From assembly GCA_038200305.1 (NCBI GenBank), contig JBBPYD010000107.1:1-16738 (forward strand): a DNA stretch of 16,738 nucleotides, read 5' to 3'. The notes below the pieces were generated by a model. The model was not told the origin of the DNA. It worked only from the letters and a program-made list of their open reading frames with translations, and made no database searches. Positions 1 through 7,456 of this stretch are shown here, piece after piece (position 1 is the first letter of the stretch; each line of letters opens with the position of its first letter). This stretch comes from JANXXV01 sp038200305. Lineage in GTDB: Bacteria; Acidobacteriota; Terriglobia; Bryobacterales; Bryobacteraceae. The translations under genes were made by a program, and so were the position numbers.

Positions 1-368
1 AAGGCCATCGATGGTGAAGGATTGCCCGAGAGAGCCGAATCCTATTTTTTCGGCTTGAGCTTCGGTTGGATAGAAATGACGGTATAGATCGGCTTCGATG
101 CGGCCGATACGGCGGTTGCGCCAGAAACTGAGCAGCATCTTTTCGACGCAGAACAACTCGGCGGACCTTCGGGGTTGAATTGCTGTTGGAAGGACTCGCG
201 AAGCTCCTCGAATACGGCGGGGTCTTCATCGGGGAGCAGAACCTCCTGCGCCCGGAGGCCGTGGGTGAGGCTGTTGAGCCGGACGGCTGCTTTGCCTTCG
301 CCGGTTCGCGGGCCGGTGCTGTGCTGCGCGTTGCGGCGATTGGCCGCGATTTGTGCTGCTGTTGCCAT
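1..368 (-). pseudogene. STGPRT-family hypothetical protein, frameshifted, 3' end off the window
   Basis: The protein opens with MATAAQIAANRRNAQHSTG followed by PRTGEGKAAVRLNS, the signature of an uncharacterised family that occurs in many copies in acidobacterial genomes; function unknown. A strong ribosome site, AAGGAGG, lies 7 bases before the ATG at 368. The starting frame reads sensibly to about NPEGPP and then turns into Cys/Ser-rich nonsense ending at 42. Another minus-strand frame picks up from about 162 as ELFCVEKMLLSFWRNRRIG, then RIEADLYRHF, and stays open to base 1, which looks like the family's normal continuation. The break therefore lies near 160-166 (GC/CG-rich) and is best explained by one missing base. 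Whether it is a real mutation or an assembly error cannot be told here. Confidence 0.7.
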
Positions 369-535
369 GGTGCTGCCTCCTTAGCAGAATCCGTCTGCCC
401 TGGTTCAGGGTTTAGCATGGGCGGGGTGAGCCGGAAATCGGCCGGGAGCGGAAGTGGTTTATTTTGAGTGAAAGAAAGTTGAAGAAAATTGTGACTGGCT
501 CGTCTGGTGGCTATCAAGTTGCACACGGTGAGATC

Positions 536-838
536 ATGCCGATCCTTTACAAGAGAATCAGGAAAATTTTACCAGTGCTGGCCCTGCCACTTTGCGCATC
601 GCTGCTTGGAGCGCAGGCGCAGGCTCCGAAAAACGGGCCTGGACAGGGTGAAAAGCCGATGAACCCGCCGCCATACGCAAACCAGCCCGACACGGGCATC
701 GCTAAACCCCCGGAAGGCACAACGGTGCATGATGCCGCCGGAAATCAGCAGACGAACAAAGATACCGATAAAAATAAAGGCAAGACGAAGAAGAAGCGCA
801 CTAAAAAGACCCAACAATCACAAAACCAGAAACCGTAG
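536..838 (+). CDS. small secreted lysine-rich protein, function unknown
   Basis: A 100-aa product. I prefer the ATG at 536 because it gives a textbook signal peptide (MPILYKRIRKILPVLALP, then a hydrophobic run ending GAQAQA, cleavage near residue 28-30) and has GGTGAG just upstream. The frame is open back to 464, but that extension puts 24 polar residues ahead of the signal. The mature part is Pro/Gly/Asn-rich with no Cys and ends in a strongly basic Lys/Thr/Gln tail (KNKGKTKKKRTKKTQQ), so it is probably disordered and may bind anionic surfaces or nucleic acid. The next gene starts 11 bases after its stop, so the two are probably co-transcribed, but this does not reveal a role. I recognise no domain. 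Confidence 0.6.
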   Translation: MPILYKRIRKILPVLALPLCASLLGAQAQAPKNGPGQGEKPMNPPPYANQPDTGIAKPPEGTTVHDAAGNQQTNKDTDKNKGKTKKKRTKKTQQSQNQKP

Positions 839-849
839 AATGGTGGGTC

Positions 850-2502
850 ATGGCCACCGGAGCCGAGCTTTTCGTTCGCACCATCGCAGATTTGGGAATT
901 AATCGAATATTCACTCTGGTCGGCGATCATTTAAATGAAGTCCTCAGCGTAGCGTCTAAAGCGCCGATCTCCATTGTCGACATGCGGCATGAGTCGGGTG
1001 TTACCCATATGGCTGACGCCTGGGCGCGCATCACACGGAAGCCCGCGCTTTCCCTGGTGACCGGCGGACCGGGACACACCAATTCACTCACGGGCATTGC
1101 GACCGCACAACTTGCTGCAAGCCCACTGATCGCTGTCAGCGGGAGCCGTGCTAACGGCGTTGCGGATCGGGAGGCTTTTCAGGACATCGATCAAGTCAAT
1201 ATGGCTCGCCCCGTGACAAAGTGGGCCGCCCAACCCGCCACGGCGGCACAGATTCCGTTCTACCTGGGACGCGCATACAGCGAGGCGAATGCCGGACGGC
1301 GTGGAGCGGTCCACCTTACCATTCCCGTGGATCTCTTCACCGCTGAAGCGGACACAATCGCGCCCTGTTTTTCGATACCAGAAGCTTCGAGCGCCCCGCC
1401 AGATCCGTCGCAGATTGAGAAAGCCATTGCTCTGTTGCAATCCGCCGAAAAGCCGATCGTGATCGCGGGCAGCGGCGTTTGGTGGGACGATGCGTGTACA
1501 GAGCTTCGCGAGTTTATTGAGAAGACCGGTCTGCCGCTCTACACAATCACCATGGCTAAGGGGGCGGTGCCGGACGATCATCCGCTCTGCATGGGCTACG
1601 CAGATCCAGCATTGAACACCGCCGTTCGCACTGCTTTTAAAGAAGCGGATCTGTTCCTTGTGACCGGCAAGCGCATCGATTATCGATTGGCGCTGGGCGG
1701 CGCGCGTTTGTTTTCGCCTGCCGCGAAGTTCATTCAGGTGGACATCCATCAACAGGAACTGGGTCTGAACCGCAGGCTGGATGCCGCGATCCACGCCGAC
1801 GTAAAATCCGCATTGCGCGCAATGTCAGTGAAGATGCCTGAGCGCCCGGCATGGCTGGCTCACCTTCGGGAATTGAAATCGCAAAATGAGCAATGGGTCT
1901 CCGATCAGGCGCAGGCCACCGGTTCGCCATTGCATCCAGCCGCGTTTTACGCAGAGCTTAAGAAGGCATTGCCTCCTGAAACACTCTTTGCCTGGGATGG
2001 TGGAGATTTTGCGCACTGGGGCCGCGCATCCATCCCGGCTCTGCACGCCGGCGGATGGCTGCGCCTGGGACCGCTGGGGACCATCGGCTCCGCATTGCCG
2101 AATGGAATGGCATTGCAGATGGCGCACCCGGATAGGCCGGTTGCGATCGTCACCGGCGATGGATCACTCGGATTCTATATCGCCGAGATGGATACGGCGG
2201 TGCGGTACAAGCTTCCCATCGTGATCATTGTTGGCAACGACGCCGGATGGGGGCTGGAACGCGAGCTTCAGTCGGCGCTGACCGGCCCTACTACGGCCGC
2301 GTGCGAATTGCGCGCCACCCGGTACGACATCGTGATGCAAGGCTTCGGCGGCGGGGGCGAGACGATTGACAGACTCGATCAGATCGCCCCGGCGGTGAAG
2401 CGTGCCTTTGCGGCGCGCAAGCCCTATTGTCTGAATGTGAACATTCGCGGCGTTCGATCACCGTTCACAGACTGGCAGATCAGCGGCAAGAAGCGAAATT
2501 GA
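850..2502 (+). CDS. ThDP-dependent enzyme, acetolactate synthase / 2-hydroxyacyl-CoA lyase-like
   Basis: At 550 aa it has the normal length and three-domain plan of the thiamine-diphosphate decarboxylase/acetolactate-synthase superfamily. The N-terminal Pyr domain carries the catalytic glutamate in DMRHESG (E48) and the GGPGHTNSLTGIATA segment. A central domain follows at about residues 190-330. The C-terminal PP domain has the ThDP/Mg motif GDGSLGF (G436-G438) followed 24 residues later by GNDAGWG (N463, D464). These enzymes cleave or join C-C bonds next to a carbonyl (pyruvate, 2-oxoacids or 2-hydroxyacyl-CoA). I cannot fix the substrate: no acetolactate synthase small subunit lies nearby, so a role in branched-chain amino acid synthesis is not supported by context. 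No signal peptide, so cytoplasmic. The ATG at 850 is preceded only by a weak GGTGGG. Confidence 0.9.
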   Translation: MATGAELFVRTIADLGINRIFTLVGDHLNEVLSVASKAPISIVDMRHESGVTHMADAWARITRKPALSLVTGGPGHTNSLTGIATAQLAASPLIAVSGSRANGVADREAFQDIDQVNMARPVTKWAAQPATAAQIPFYLGRAYSEANAGRRGAVHLTIPVDLFTAEADTIAPCFSIPEASSAPPDPSQIEKAIALLQSAEKPIVIAGSGVWWDDACTELREFIEKTGLPLYTITMAKGAVPDDHPLCMGYADPALNTAVRTAFKEADLFLVTGKRIDYRLALGGARLFSPAAKFIQVDIHQQELGLNRRLDAAIHADVKSALRAMSVKMPERPAWLAHLRELKSQNEQWVSDQAQATGSPLHPAAFYAELKKALPPETLFAWDGGDFAHWGRASIPALHAGGWLRLGPLGTIGSALPNGMALQMAHPDRPVAIVTGDGSLGFYIAEMDTAVRYKLPIVIIVGNDAGWGLERELQSALTGPTTAACELRATRYDIVMQGFGGGGETIDRLDQIAPAVKRAFAARKPYCLNVNIRGVRSPFTDWQISGKKRN

Positions 2503-2565
2503 TATGGCCGCGCTCACTGATAATGGTTCCAGCCGGGAAGCGCCGGCGCGGAGGCTGTTCTGACC

Positions 2566-3534
2566 ATGCGATTTCTGTTTCTGCTCCTTTCGGGGCCTTT
2601 GTTCGCGGCCTCGGTCCACATCTATGTTGCCAACAGTGATGGCGACACCATCACGGTCATCGATCCGGCGACCAATACGGTCTCAGACGACATCAAAGTT
2701 TCGAAGAACCCGCATGGGATCGTGCCGTCGCCGGATAAGAGCCGCTTTTACGTATCGAGTGAAAGCGAAGATGTGCTGGATGTGGTGGATCGAGCCACGT
2801 CGAAAGTTATTCGCCGGGTGCCGCTGGGCCGCCGCCCCAACAACGTGGCCATCACACCCGACGGCCGCCGCGTGTACGTGTGCATCCGCCAGGAGTCGTG
2901 GGTTGACGTAGTGGATACTGCATCGCTGGAAAAGGTGAAGAGTATTCCGGTTGGAAAGGGCCCGCACAACGTTTACCTTTCGCCAGACGGGACGCACATG
3001 ATTGCGACATCAATGGGCGAAAACAAACTTACCGGCATCGATATTAAAACAGAGCAGCCCGACTTTGAAATTCCGCTGCCCGGAGTGCCCCGTCCGCTTG
3101 CGTTCGACGGCGCGCGGCATCGCTTATTTGTCCAACTCTCCAACCTGCATGGTTTTGCGATCGTGGATTACGACACTCGCAAGGTAACCGGCAAAATTCT
3201 GTTACCCGACGGACCGGTGGGAGCAAAACCGCTGATCCCCGAAACGTTTTCGCATGGAATAGGAGTCGCGCCCGATGGCAAGACATTGTGGGTGACCAGC
3301 CTTCTGGACAACTCGGTGTCTGTATTCTCTATGCCGGATCTGACACGGCTGGCGACCATTCCGGTGGGCCGGGGACCAGACTGGCTGACTTTCACGCCGG
3401 ACAGCAAACGCTGCTTTGTGTCGAACGCAGGTTCCAATTCCGTTTCCGTGCTGGACGTGCCGGCGCGCAAGGAGATCACTAAAATCGCCGTGGGCCGGAT
3501 TCCGAAACGGATTATTACGGTGGAGATTCCGTAA
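2566..3534 (+). CDS. secreted YVTN-family beta-propeller protein
   Basis: A 322-aa protein with a short signal peptide (MRFLFLLLSGPLFAAS). The remainder is a chain of YVTN/cytochrome-d1-like repeats: IYVANSDGDTITVID, FYVSSESEDVLDVVD, VYVCIRQESWVDVVD, LWVTSLLDNSVSVF and CFVSNAGSNSVSVLD, linked by V-G-x-G/R-P-x-x-x-x-x-x-P-D-G turns. Roughly seven blades fill the length, so it should fold as one periplasmic or extracellular propeller. Such proteins act as binding scaffolds; no heme motif (CxxCH) or catalytic residues are visible, so no enzyme activity is assigned. It lies 63 bases after the ThDP gene, with GGAGG about 12 bases before the ATG. Co-transcription with the upstream genes is possible; a functional link is not evident. 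Confidence 0.85.
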   Translation: MRFLFLLLSGPLFAASVHIYVANSDGDTITVIDPATNTVSDDIKVSKNPHGIVPSPDKSRFYVSSESEDVLDVVDRATSKVIRRVPLGRRPNNVAITPDGRRVYVCIRQESWVDVVDTASLEKVKSIPVGKGPHNVYLSPDGTHMIATSMGENKLTGIDIKTEQPDFEIPLPGVPRPLAFDGARHRLFVQLSNLHGFAIVDYDTRKVTGKILLPDGPVGAKPLIPETFSHGIGVAPDGKTLWVTSLLDNSVSVFSMPDLTRLATIPVGRGPDWLTFTPDSKRCFVSNAGSNSVSVLDVPARKEITKIAVGRIPKRIITVEIP

Positions 3535-3557
3535 GCGGTATAAAATTGCCGGCCGCC

Positions 3558-3580
3558 GATAAACACAGGTAAACGCGGAT
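3558..3580. repeat. two imperfect 10-bp units, TAAACACAGG / TAAACGCGGA
   Basis: In the 109-bp gap between the YVTN gene and the PepSY-like gene, TAAACACAGG (3560-3569) is followed directly by TAAACGCGGA (3570-3579), with 7 of 10 positions shared. It resembles short runs of ACACAGATAAACGC-type tandem units that I recall from intergenic DNA of several soil and water bacteria. Two units are too few to be sure it is not chance. Confidence 0.25.
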
Positions 3581-3614
3581 GGTTGGAAACCTCAGGAAAT
3601 CCAAAGCTTCTTCG

Positions 3615-3631
3615 CTCAAAATGGTTTTGAG
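3615..3631. promoter_or_regulatory. perfect 7-3-7 inverted repeat just before the PepSY-RR-HK genes
   Basis: CTCAAAA (3615-3621), a TGG spacer and TTTTGAG (3625-3631) form a perfect inverted repeat. Its right arm runs into the GAGAGGT ribosome-binding region (3629-3635) of the TTG-started gene at 3644. It could be a protein-binding site, for example an autoregulatory site for the adjacent OmpR-type regulator, or an RNA hairpin that masks the ribosome site. No T-run follows at terminator distance, so termination is unlikely. I see no convincing -35/-10 pair nearby. Confidence 0.4.
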
Positions 3632-3643
3632 AGGTAAACGAAA

Positions 3644-4093
3644 TTGAAACGTTTTTACACATTTACACTGACGGCGGCGATTGCGGCGATGACCCTGCAC
3701 GCCGCCGATCAAAAGATCAAACGCAGTGATTTGCCGGCCGCCGTTCAGAATGCCGTTGACCAGGTAAGCAAGGGTGCAACCGTGGTCGGGTATTCCAAGG
3801 AAGTGGAGGACGGGAAAACATCTTACGAAGTTGAGATGAAGGTTGGCGCGCTCGCCAAGGACGTGACACTGGACGCCAATGGAAAAACGTTGGCGGTTGA
3901 GCAGGAAGTGGCACTCGCTTCCCTGCCCGCCGCGGTGAAAGACGGAATTACGAAGGCGGCCGGAACCAGCAAAATTGGTAAGGTGGAGTCCGTTAGCGAA
4001 GGGAATAAAATGACGTACGAAGTGGAACTGAAGGGCGGAAAAGCCAAGGAGCTCGTGGTCGACCAGAACGGAAAAATGCTGTCCAAAAAATAG
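3644..4093 (+). CDS. secreted protein with two tandem PepSY-like domains
   Basis: A 149-aa product starting at TTG (3644), chosen because it follows GAGAGG by 9 bases and gives a clean signal peptide (MKRFYTFTLTAAIAAMTLHA, cut before ADQ). The mature protein is an internal duplication. Residues 29-81 (DLPAAVQNAV ... YEVEMKVG ... DVTLDANGK) and 93-144 (SLPAAVKDGI ... YEVELKGG ... ELVVDQNGK) align well and match the PepSY-like (BLIP-type) fold, a small helix plus beta-sheet module found in periplasmic proteins. Family members are often encoded next to two-component systems. Here the stop codon abuts the start of the response regulator with no gap, so the protein may be a periplasmic partner of the sensor or its main target. 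Precise function is unknown. Confidence 0.8.
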   Translation: MKRFYTFTLTAAIAAMTLHAADQKIKRSDLPAAVQNAVDQVSKGATVVGYSKEVEDGKTSYEVEMKVGALAKDVTLDANGKTLAVEQEVALASLPAAVKDGITKAAGTSKIGKVESVSEGNKMTYEVELKGGKAKELVVDQNGKMLSKK

Positions 4094-4764
4094 ATGTGGG
4101 TGTTGATCGCCGAAGACGAAAAGAGGATGGCGGACACGCTGCGGAAGGGCTTGGAGCGCGAGGGTATGTCCATCGCGCTCGCCTTCGACGGACCTTCCGG
4201 CCTGGAGGCCGCGCGCGGGCGGGAGTTCGACGTGATTGTGCTGGATGTCATGCTGCCAGGCATGGATGGATTTCAAGTGACGCGTCAACTCCGCTCGGAA
4301 GGGATCGGCATTCCGATTCTGCTGCTGACCGCCCGCGACACCACCGGCGATATCGTGAAAGGCCTTTCCCTGGGCGCGGATGATTATCTGACCAAACCCT
4401 TTTCGTTTGAAGTTTTGCTCGCCCGTCTTCATGCGCTCTCACGCCGCACCACAGTTACCCGCGCACCCCAACTTCAATTTTCCGATCTCACGCTGGACCC
4501 GGCCACCCGCGATGTATTCCGCAGCGGCCGCAAAATACCGCTTACGCGAACCGAGTACATTCTGCTGGAAACGCTGGTCCGCCGCAGCGGAAAAGTGGTC
4601 ACCCGCGAGACCTTGATGGAAGCGGTTTGGGGTTGGGACACCGACATCGAAAACAACACTCTGGAAGTCTTTATACGGCAGTTGCGCGGCAAGGTGGATC
4701 GAGAGTCCTCCAGAAAACTAATCCACCGATTCGCGGCTTCGGCTATAGCCTGCGCGAGGAGTAG
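4094..4764 (+). CDS. OmpR/CusR-type response regulator, with apparent 1-base deletion near 4726
   Basis: A DNA-binding response regulator. The receiver domain (about 1-115) has the acidic pair E7/D8, phosphoacceptor D51 (VIVLDVMLPGMDGF), T79 and K101 (LTKPF). The winged-helix domain (about 125-222) has TRTEYILLETLVRRSGKVVTR and NNTLEVFIRQLRGKVD. The sequence is normal to RKLIH at 4726; as written it then shifts into RFAASAIACARS and runs on to 4927, across the kinase gene. In the next frame the expected family ending IRGFGYSLREE plus TAG is present at 4729-4764, so one base is missing at about 4726-4728 (for example CACACGATT reduced to CACCGATT). I therefore give 4764 as the intended end. 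The gene follows the PepSY gene without a gap and precedes its kinase by 2 bases. Confidence 0.85.
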
Positions 4765-4766
4765 GT

Positions 4767-6134
4767 TTGTCGATTCAGGCGCGCTTGACCTTGTGGTACG
4801 GCGGAGCGATGGCTGTTTCCCTAGCGCTGCTGGGAGCCGGTATCTGGTGGGCGATGCAAGCCAGCCTGCTTCACGATGTCGACCAAAGATTAAAGGATCG
4901 CGCGGTGGGAATCAGCGAATTTGTTAATAACGAATTTTCTTCCGGCAGCCGCCGGCACGCCATGGAAGAAATCCAGGAAGCACTATCCGAACTGCCGGGC
5001 AACGACCTAAGCGCTGTCTGCGATTCAACAGGCTTTGAACTGCAAAGAGCGCCAAAGCTCCGTAACTCCACCCCTTGCACCTTCGACCCCAACACTCCTA
5101 CCCGCTATGCGGATATCACTGTACAAGGGGAATCTTTCCGGACCATTTTTTATACAGCCCACCTGCCGCCGCAGCTCTACACAATTCAGGTGGCTACCTC
5201 AACGCGCCACATCTCTACCGCGCTGAACCGGCTACGCTGGCTTTTATTGCTAAGCGTGCCCGTGGTGTTGATCATCGCGTCCTCTGGCGGTTATTGGCTT
5301 AGCCTACGGGCAATGGCTCCCGTGGATGCAATCACGCGCACCGCACGAACCATCGGCTCGCAAAATCTATCGCAACGCTTGCCCGTTGCCCGCACGGGCG
5401 ATTCACTGGAGCGCCTCTCGGTCACCCTGAACGAAATGTTCGGCAGGCTGGAGAACTCGTTCCAGAGGATCTCGCAATTCACCGCCGACGCCGCGCATGA
5501 ATTACGAACGCCCCTCGCGCTGATCCGCACCACCGCCGAGGTCGCGTTGCGCTCCGGCCAGCCGGATGAATACAAGGAAGCGTTGCCGCAGATTATCGAA
5601 GAGACAGGCAGGACTACGGAACTGGTAAAGAATCTGCTCATGCTGGCTCGCGCGGATGGGAATGATGTGGCGCAAGAGGTCTCGACGTTCGATCTTCCCA
5701 GTGTGATTGAAGAGGTGATTGAGCCAGCCAGAAAACTCGCAAATGGCCGGAATCTCGACCTGTCCTTTCCATCCAAGGTTCCAGCGATCCAGATCAGGGC
5801 CGACCGGATGGCGATCCGCCGGCTCATTGTGATCCTGCTTGACAACGCCATCCAATACACTCCGCCTGGAGGGAAGGTAAGCGTCCATTTCCATGAAAGC
5901 ATTCTTGAAGTGAAGGACACGGGGATCGGCATTTCGCGTTCCGATCTTCCCCACATTTTCGAACGCTTTTATCGCGCCGACAAAGCACGCTCACGCGAGT
6001 CGGGCGGCGCGGGTTTGGGCCTCTCCTTGGCGAAGTGGATAGCCGAATCTCATGGCACGGAAATTAGCGTGGAGAGTCAATTAGGCCAGGGCGCCACGTT
6101 TCGCATCGACTTCCACAATTTAAAACAGAGCTGA
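4767..6134 (+). CDS. sensor histidine kinase, CusS-like
   Basis: A 455-aa membrane kinase paired with the preceding regulator. Start TTG at 4767, with GAGGAG (4756-4761) at good distance inside the regulator's last codons. Order: transmembrane segment about 12-30, periplasmic sensor region about 31-155, second transmembrane segment about 156-178, HAMP (179-232), dimerisation/phosphoacceptor helix with FTADAAHELRTPL (H244), then the ATPase domain with N-box N360 (LLDNAIQYTPPGG), G1 box DTGIG (384-388), F-box ERFYRADKARSR and G2 box GGAGLGLS (413-420). All catalytic motifs are intact. The layout matches heavy-metal sensor kinases (CusS/CopS type), but the sensor loop shows no obvious His/Met metal cluster, so the signal is unknown. 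It is expected to phosphorylate D51 of the adjacent regulator. Confidence 0.92.
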   Translation: MSIQARLTLWYGGAMAVSLALLGAGIWWAMQASLLHDVDQRLKDRAVGISEFVNNEFSSGSRRHAMEEIQEALSELPGNDLSAVCDSTGFELQRAPKLRNSTPCTFDPNTPTRYADITVQGESFRTIFYTAHLPPQLYTIQVATSTRHISTALNRLRWLLLLSVPVVLIIASSGGYWLSLRAMAPVDAITRTARTIGSQNLSQRLPVARTGDSLERLSVTLNEMFGRLENSFQRISQFTADAAHELRTPLALIRTTAEVALRSGQPDEYKEALPQIIEETGRTTELVKNLLMLARADGNDVAQEVSTFDLPSVIEEVIEPARKLANGRNLDLSFPSKVPAIQIRADRMAIRRLIVILLDNAIQYTPPGGKVSVHFHESILEVKDTGIGISRSDLPHIFERFYRADKARSRESGGAGLGLSLAKWIAESHGTEISVESQLGQGATFRIDFHNLKQS

Positions 6135-6148
6135 CCTGGATAAGGGAT

Positions 6149-7357
6149 ATGATCGAGGATATGAAAAAATCCGTCCTGTTGCTTTGCCTGGCTTTCCTTC
6201 CTTTGACGGCTGAGCCGCCGGGTGCTAAGAACGGCGTCGATCCGGGGCGTCTGTCGGCTATTCCTGCCAGGATGAAATCGTTTGTGGACCGCGGCGACGT
6301 CGCCGGGACCGTGAACCTGATTGCGCGGCATGGGTCGATTGTTCTACTGGAAGCAGTGGGGTATCAGGATCTGGAAGCGAAGAAGCCGATGCGCACGGAT
6401 TCGATATTCCAGATCATGTCGATGACAAAACCACTGACCGGCACCGGAATCATGATGCTGATGGAGGAAGGCCGGCTGTCGCTAATGGATCCGGTGGAGA
6501 AGTATCTGCCGGAGTTCAAGGGACAGATGGCCGGTGAAAAGGGGATCGTGCGGAAGCCTGTGCGTCCGATAACGATTCGGGACCTGATGACGCACACCTC
6601 GGGGATGTCTGGGCCGCACGGCGATATGGCGGATCTGTACCAGAAGATGGACCGGAGCCTGGCGGAGGCGGTGGCCAGTTTTGCGAAACAGCCGCTGGAT
6701 TATGAACCGGGCAGTAAATGGATGTATAGCAATACCGGACTTGCCACGCTCGGCAGGATTATCGAAGTGGTTTCCGATCAGGCTTATGAACAGTTCATCG
6801 CGGACCGCTTGCTGAAGCCGCTTGGGATGAAGGACAGCTTCTTCTTTGCGCCGCGGGACAAACAGGATCGAATTGCCGCGGTGTATGTGAGCAAGGATGG
6901 CAAGTTGCAGAAGGCCGGTGGAGGCATTCTCGGCGGGGATGCGATGCAGTTCCGAAAAGGGGCGAAATATCCGGCTCCAGAGTTTGGACTGTATTCGACG
7001 GCTTCCGACCTGGCGGCTTTTTACCAGATGATGCTGAATGGCGGCAGCTATCAGGGGCGGCGCTATTTATCGACAGCGTCGGTTGCGGTGATGACCGCGC
7101 TGCACACCGGCGATCTGAAAGCGGGCCACATGCCGGGAACGGGATACGGATTGACCTGGGAAGTTGTGAAGGAGCCAATTGGCACACTGACGCTGCTCTC
7201 TGAGGGGACGTACGGACATGGAGGCGCGTTCGGAACCCATGGATGGATCGATGCGAAGAAGGATCTGGTGGGCGTTTTTATGACGCAGAAATCAGGCAAT
7301 GTGGACGATGTGAAGAACGCTTTTTTTCAAATGGCTGGGGCCTCCGTAGTGGAGTAG
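6149..7357 (+). CDS. secreted beta-lactamase-fold serine hydrolase (class C / esterase-like)
   Basis: A 402-aa protein of the beta-lactamase/penicillin-binding-protein-like family. Catalytic elements seen: SMTK (S91, K94, the SxxK nucleophile motif), MYSNTG (Y193-S194-N195, the YxN motif) and YGHGGAFG (H357-G358-G359, in the place of the KTG motif). The HGG box and absence of other class C signatures fit esterases or D-aminopeptidase-like members better than true beta-lactamases; resistance should not be inferred. A signal peptide (KKSVLLLCLAFLPLTAE) exports it. The start may be ATG 6149 or ATG 6161; the second gives the more typical MKKSVLLL leader, and both have a purine-rich stretch close by. 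It begins 14 bases after the kinase stop, so it is probably the last gene of the PepSY-RR-HK transcript and could act on a cell-wall-related substrate. Confidence 0.88.
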   Translation: MIEDMKKSVLLLCLAFLPLTAEPPGAKNGVDPGRLSAIPARMKSFVDRGDVAGTVNLIARHGSIVLLEAVGYQDLEAKKPMRTDSIFQIMSMTKPLTGTGIMMLMEEGRLSLMDPVEKYLPEFKGQMAGEKGIVRKPVRPITIRDLMTHTSGMSGPHGDMADLYQKMDRSLAEAVASFAKQPLDYEPGSKWMYSNTGLATLGRIIEVVSDQAYEQFIADRLLKPLGMKDSFFFAPRDKQDRIAAVYVSKDGKLQKAGGGILGGDAMQFRKGAKYPAPEFGLYSTASDLAAFYQMMLNGGSYQGRRYLSTASVAVMTALHTGDLKAGHMPGTGYGLTWEVVKEPIGTLTLLSEGTYGHGGAFGTHGWIDAKKDLVGVFMTQKSGNVDDVKNAFFQMAGASVVE

Positions 7358-7456
7358 GCACTCAAAAGTTCGCAGGAATCCGTAGTTCTTTTTTGCGACC
7401 AATCGTTGTTTACAACATCTGCTGCTTTGAACACGAAATAAGGAGAGAGCAGCCAA

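Noticed and set aside
398..410. Small hairpin CCCTG-GTT-CAGGG
   Set aside because: The stem is only 5 bp, no T-run follows on either strand and no gene ends there, so it is not supported as a terminator.
464..535. Longer start for the small secreted protein
   Set aside because: It would bury the signal peptide behind 24 polar residues; the start at 536 is more natural.
2504..2563. 19-codon frame filling the gap between the ThDP and YVTN genes
   Set aside because: It is short and has no recognisable features; such a frame is expected by chance in GC-rich DNA.
3515..4432. 305-codon minus-strand open frame across the PepSY-like and regulator genes
   Set aside because: It is antisense to two recognisable genes and to the signal peptide and ribosome site of the first; no domain is visible.
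4765..4927. C-terminal extension of the response regulator as literally read
   Set aside because: It overlaps the conserved kinase gene in another frame, has no family resemblance, and the normal regulator ending is intact one frame over.
6149..7357. Antibiotic-resistance beta-lactamase
   Set aside because: The SMTK, YSN and HGG motifs fit the broad serine hydrolase family, which includes many esterases and peptidases; nothing specific points to beta-lactam hydrolysis.
7405..7416. Inverted repeat GTTGT-TT-ACAAC before the YceI gene
   Set aside because: Five-base arms are common by chance, and no promoter boxes could be placed with confidence around it.
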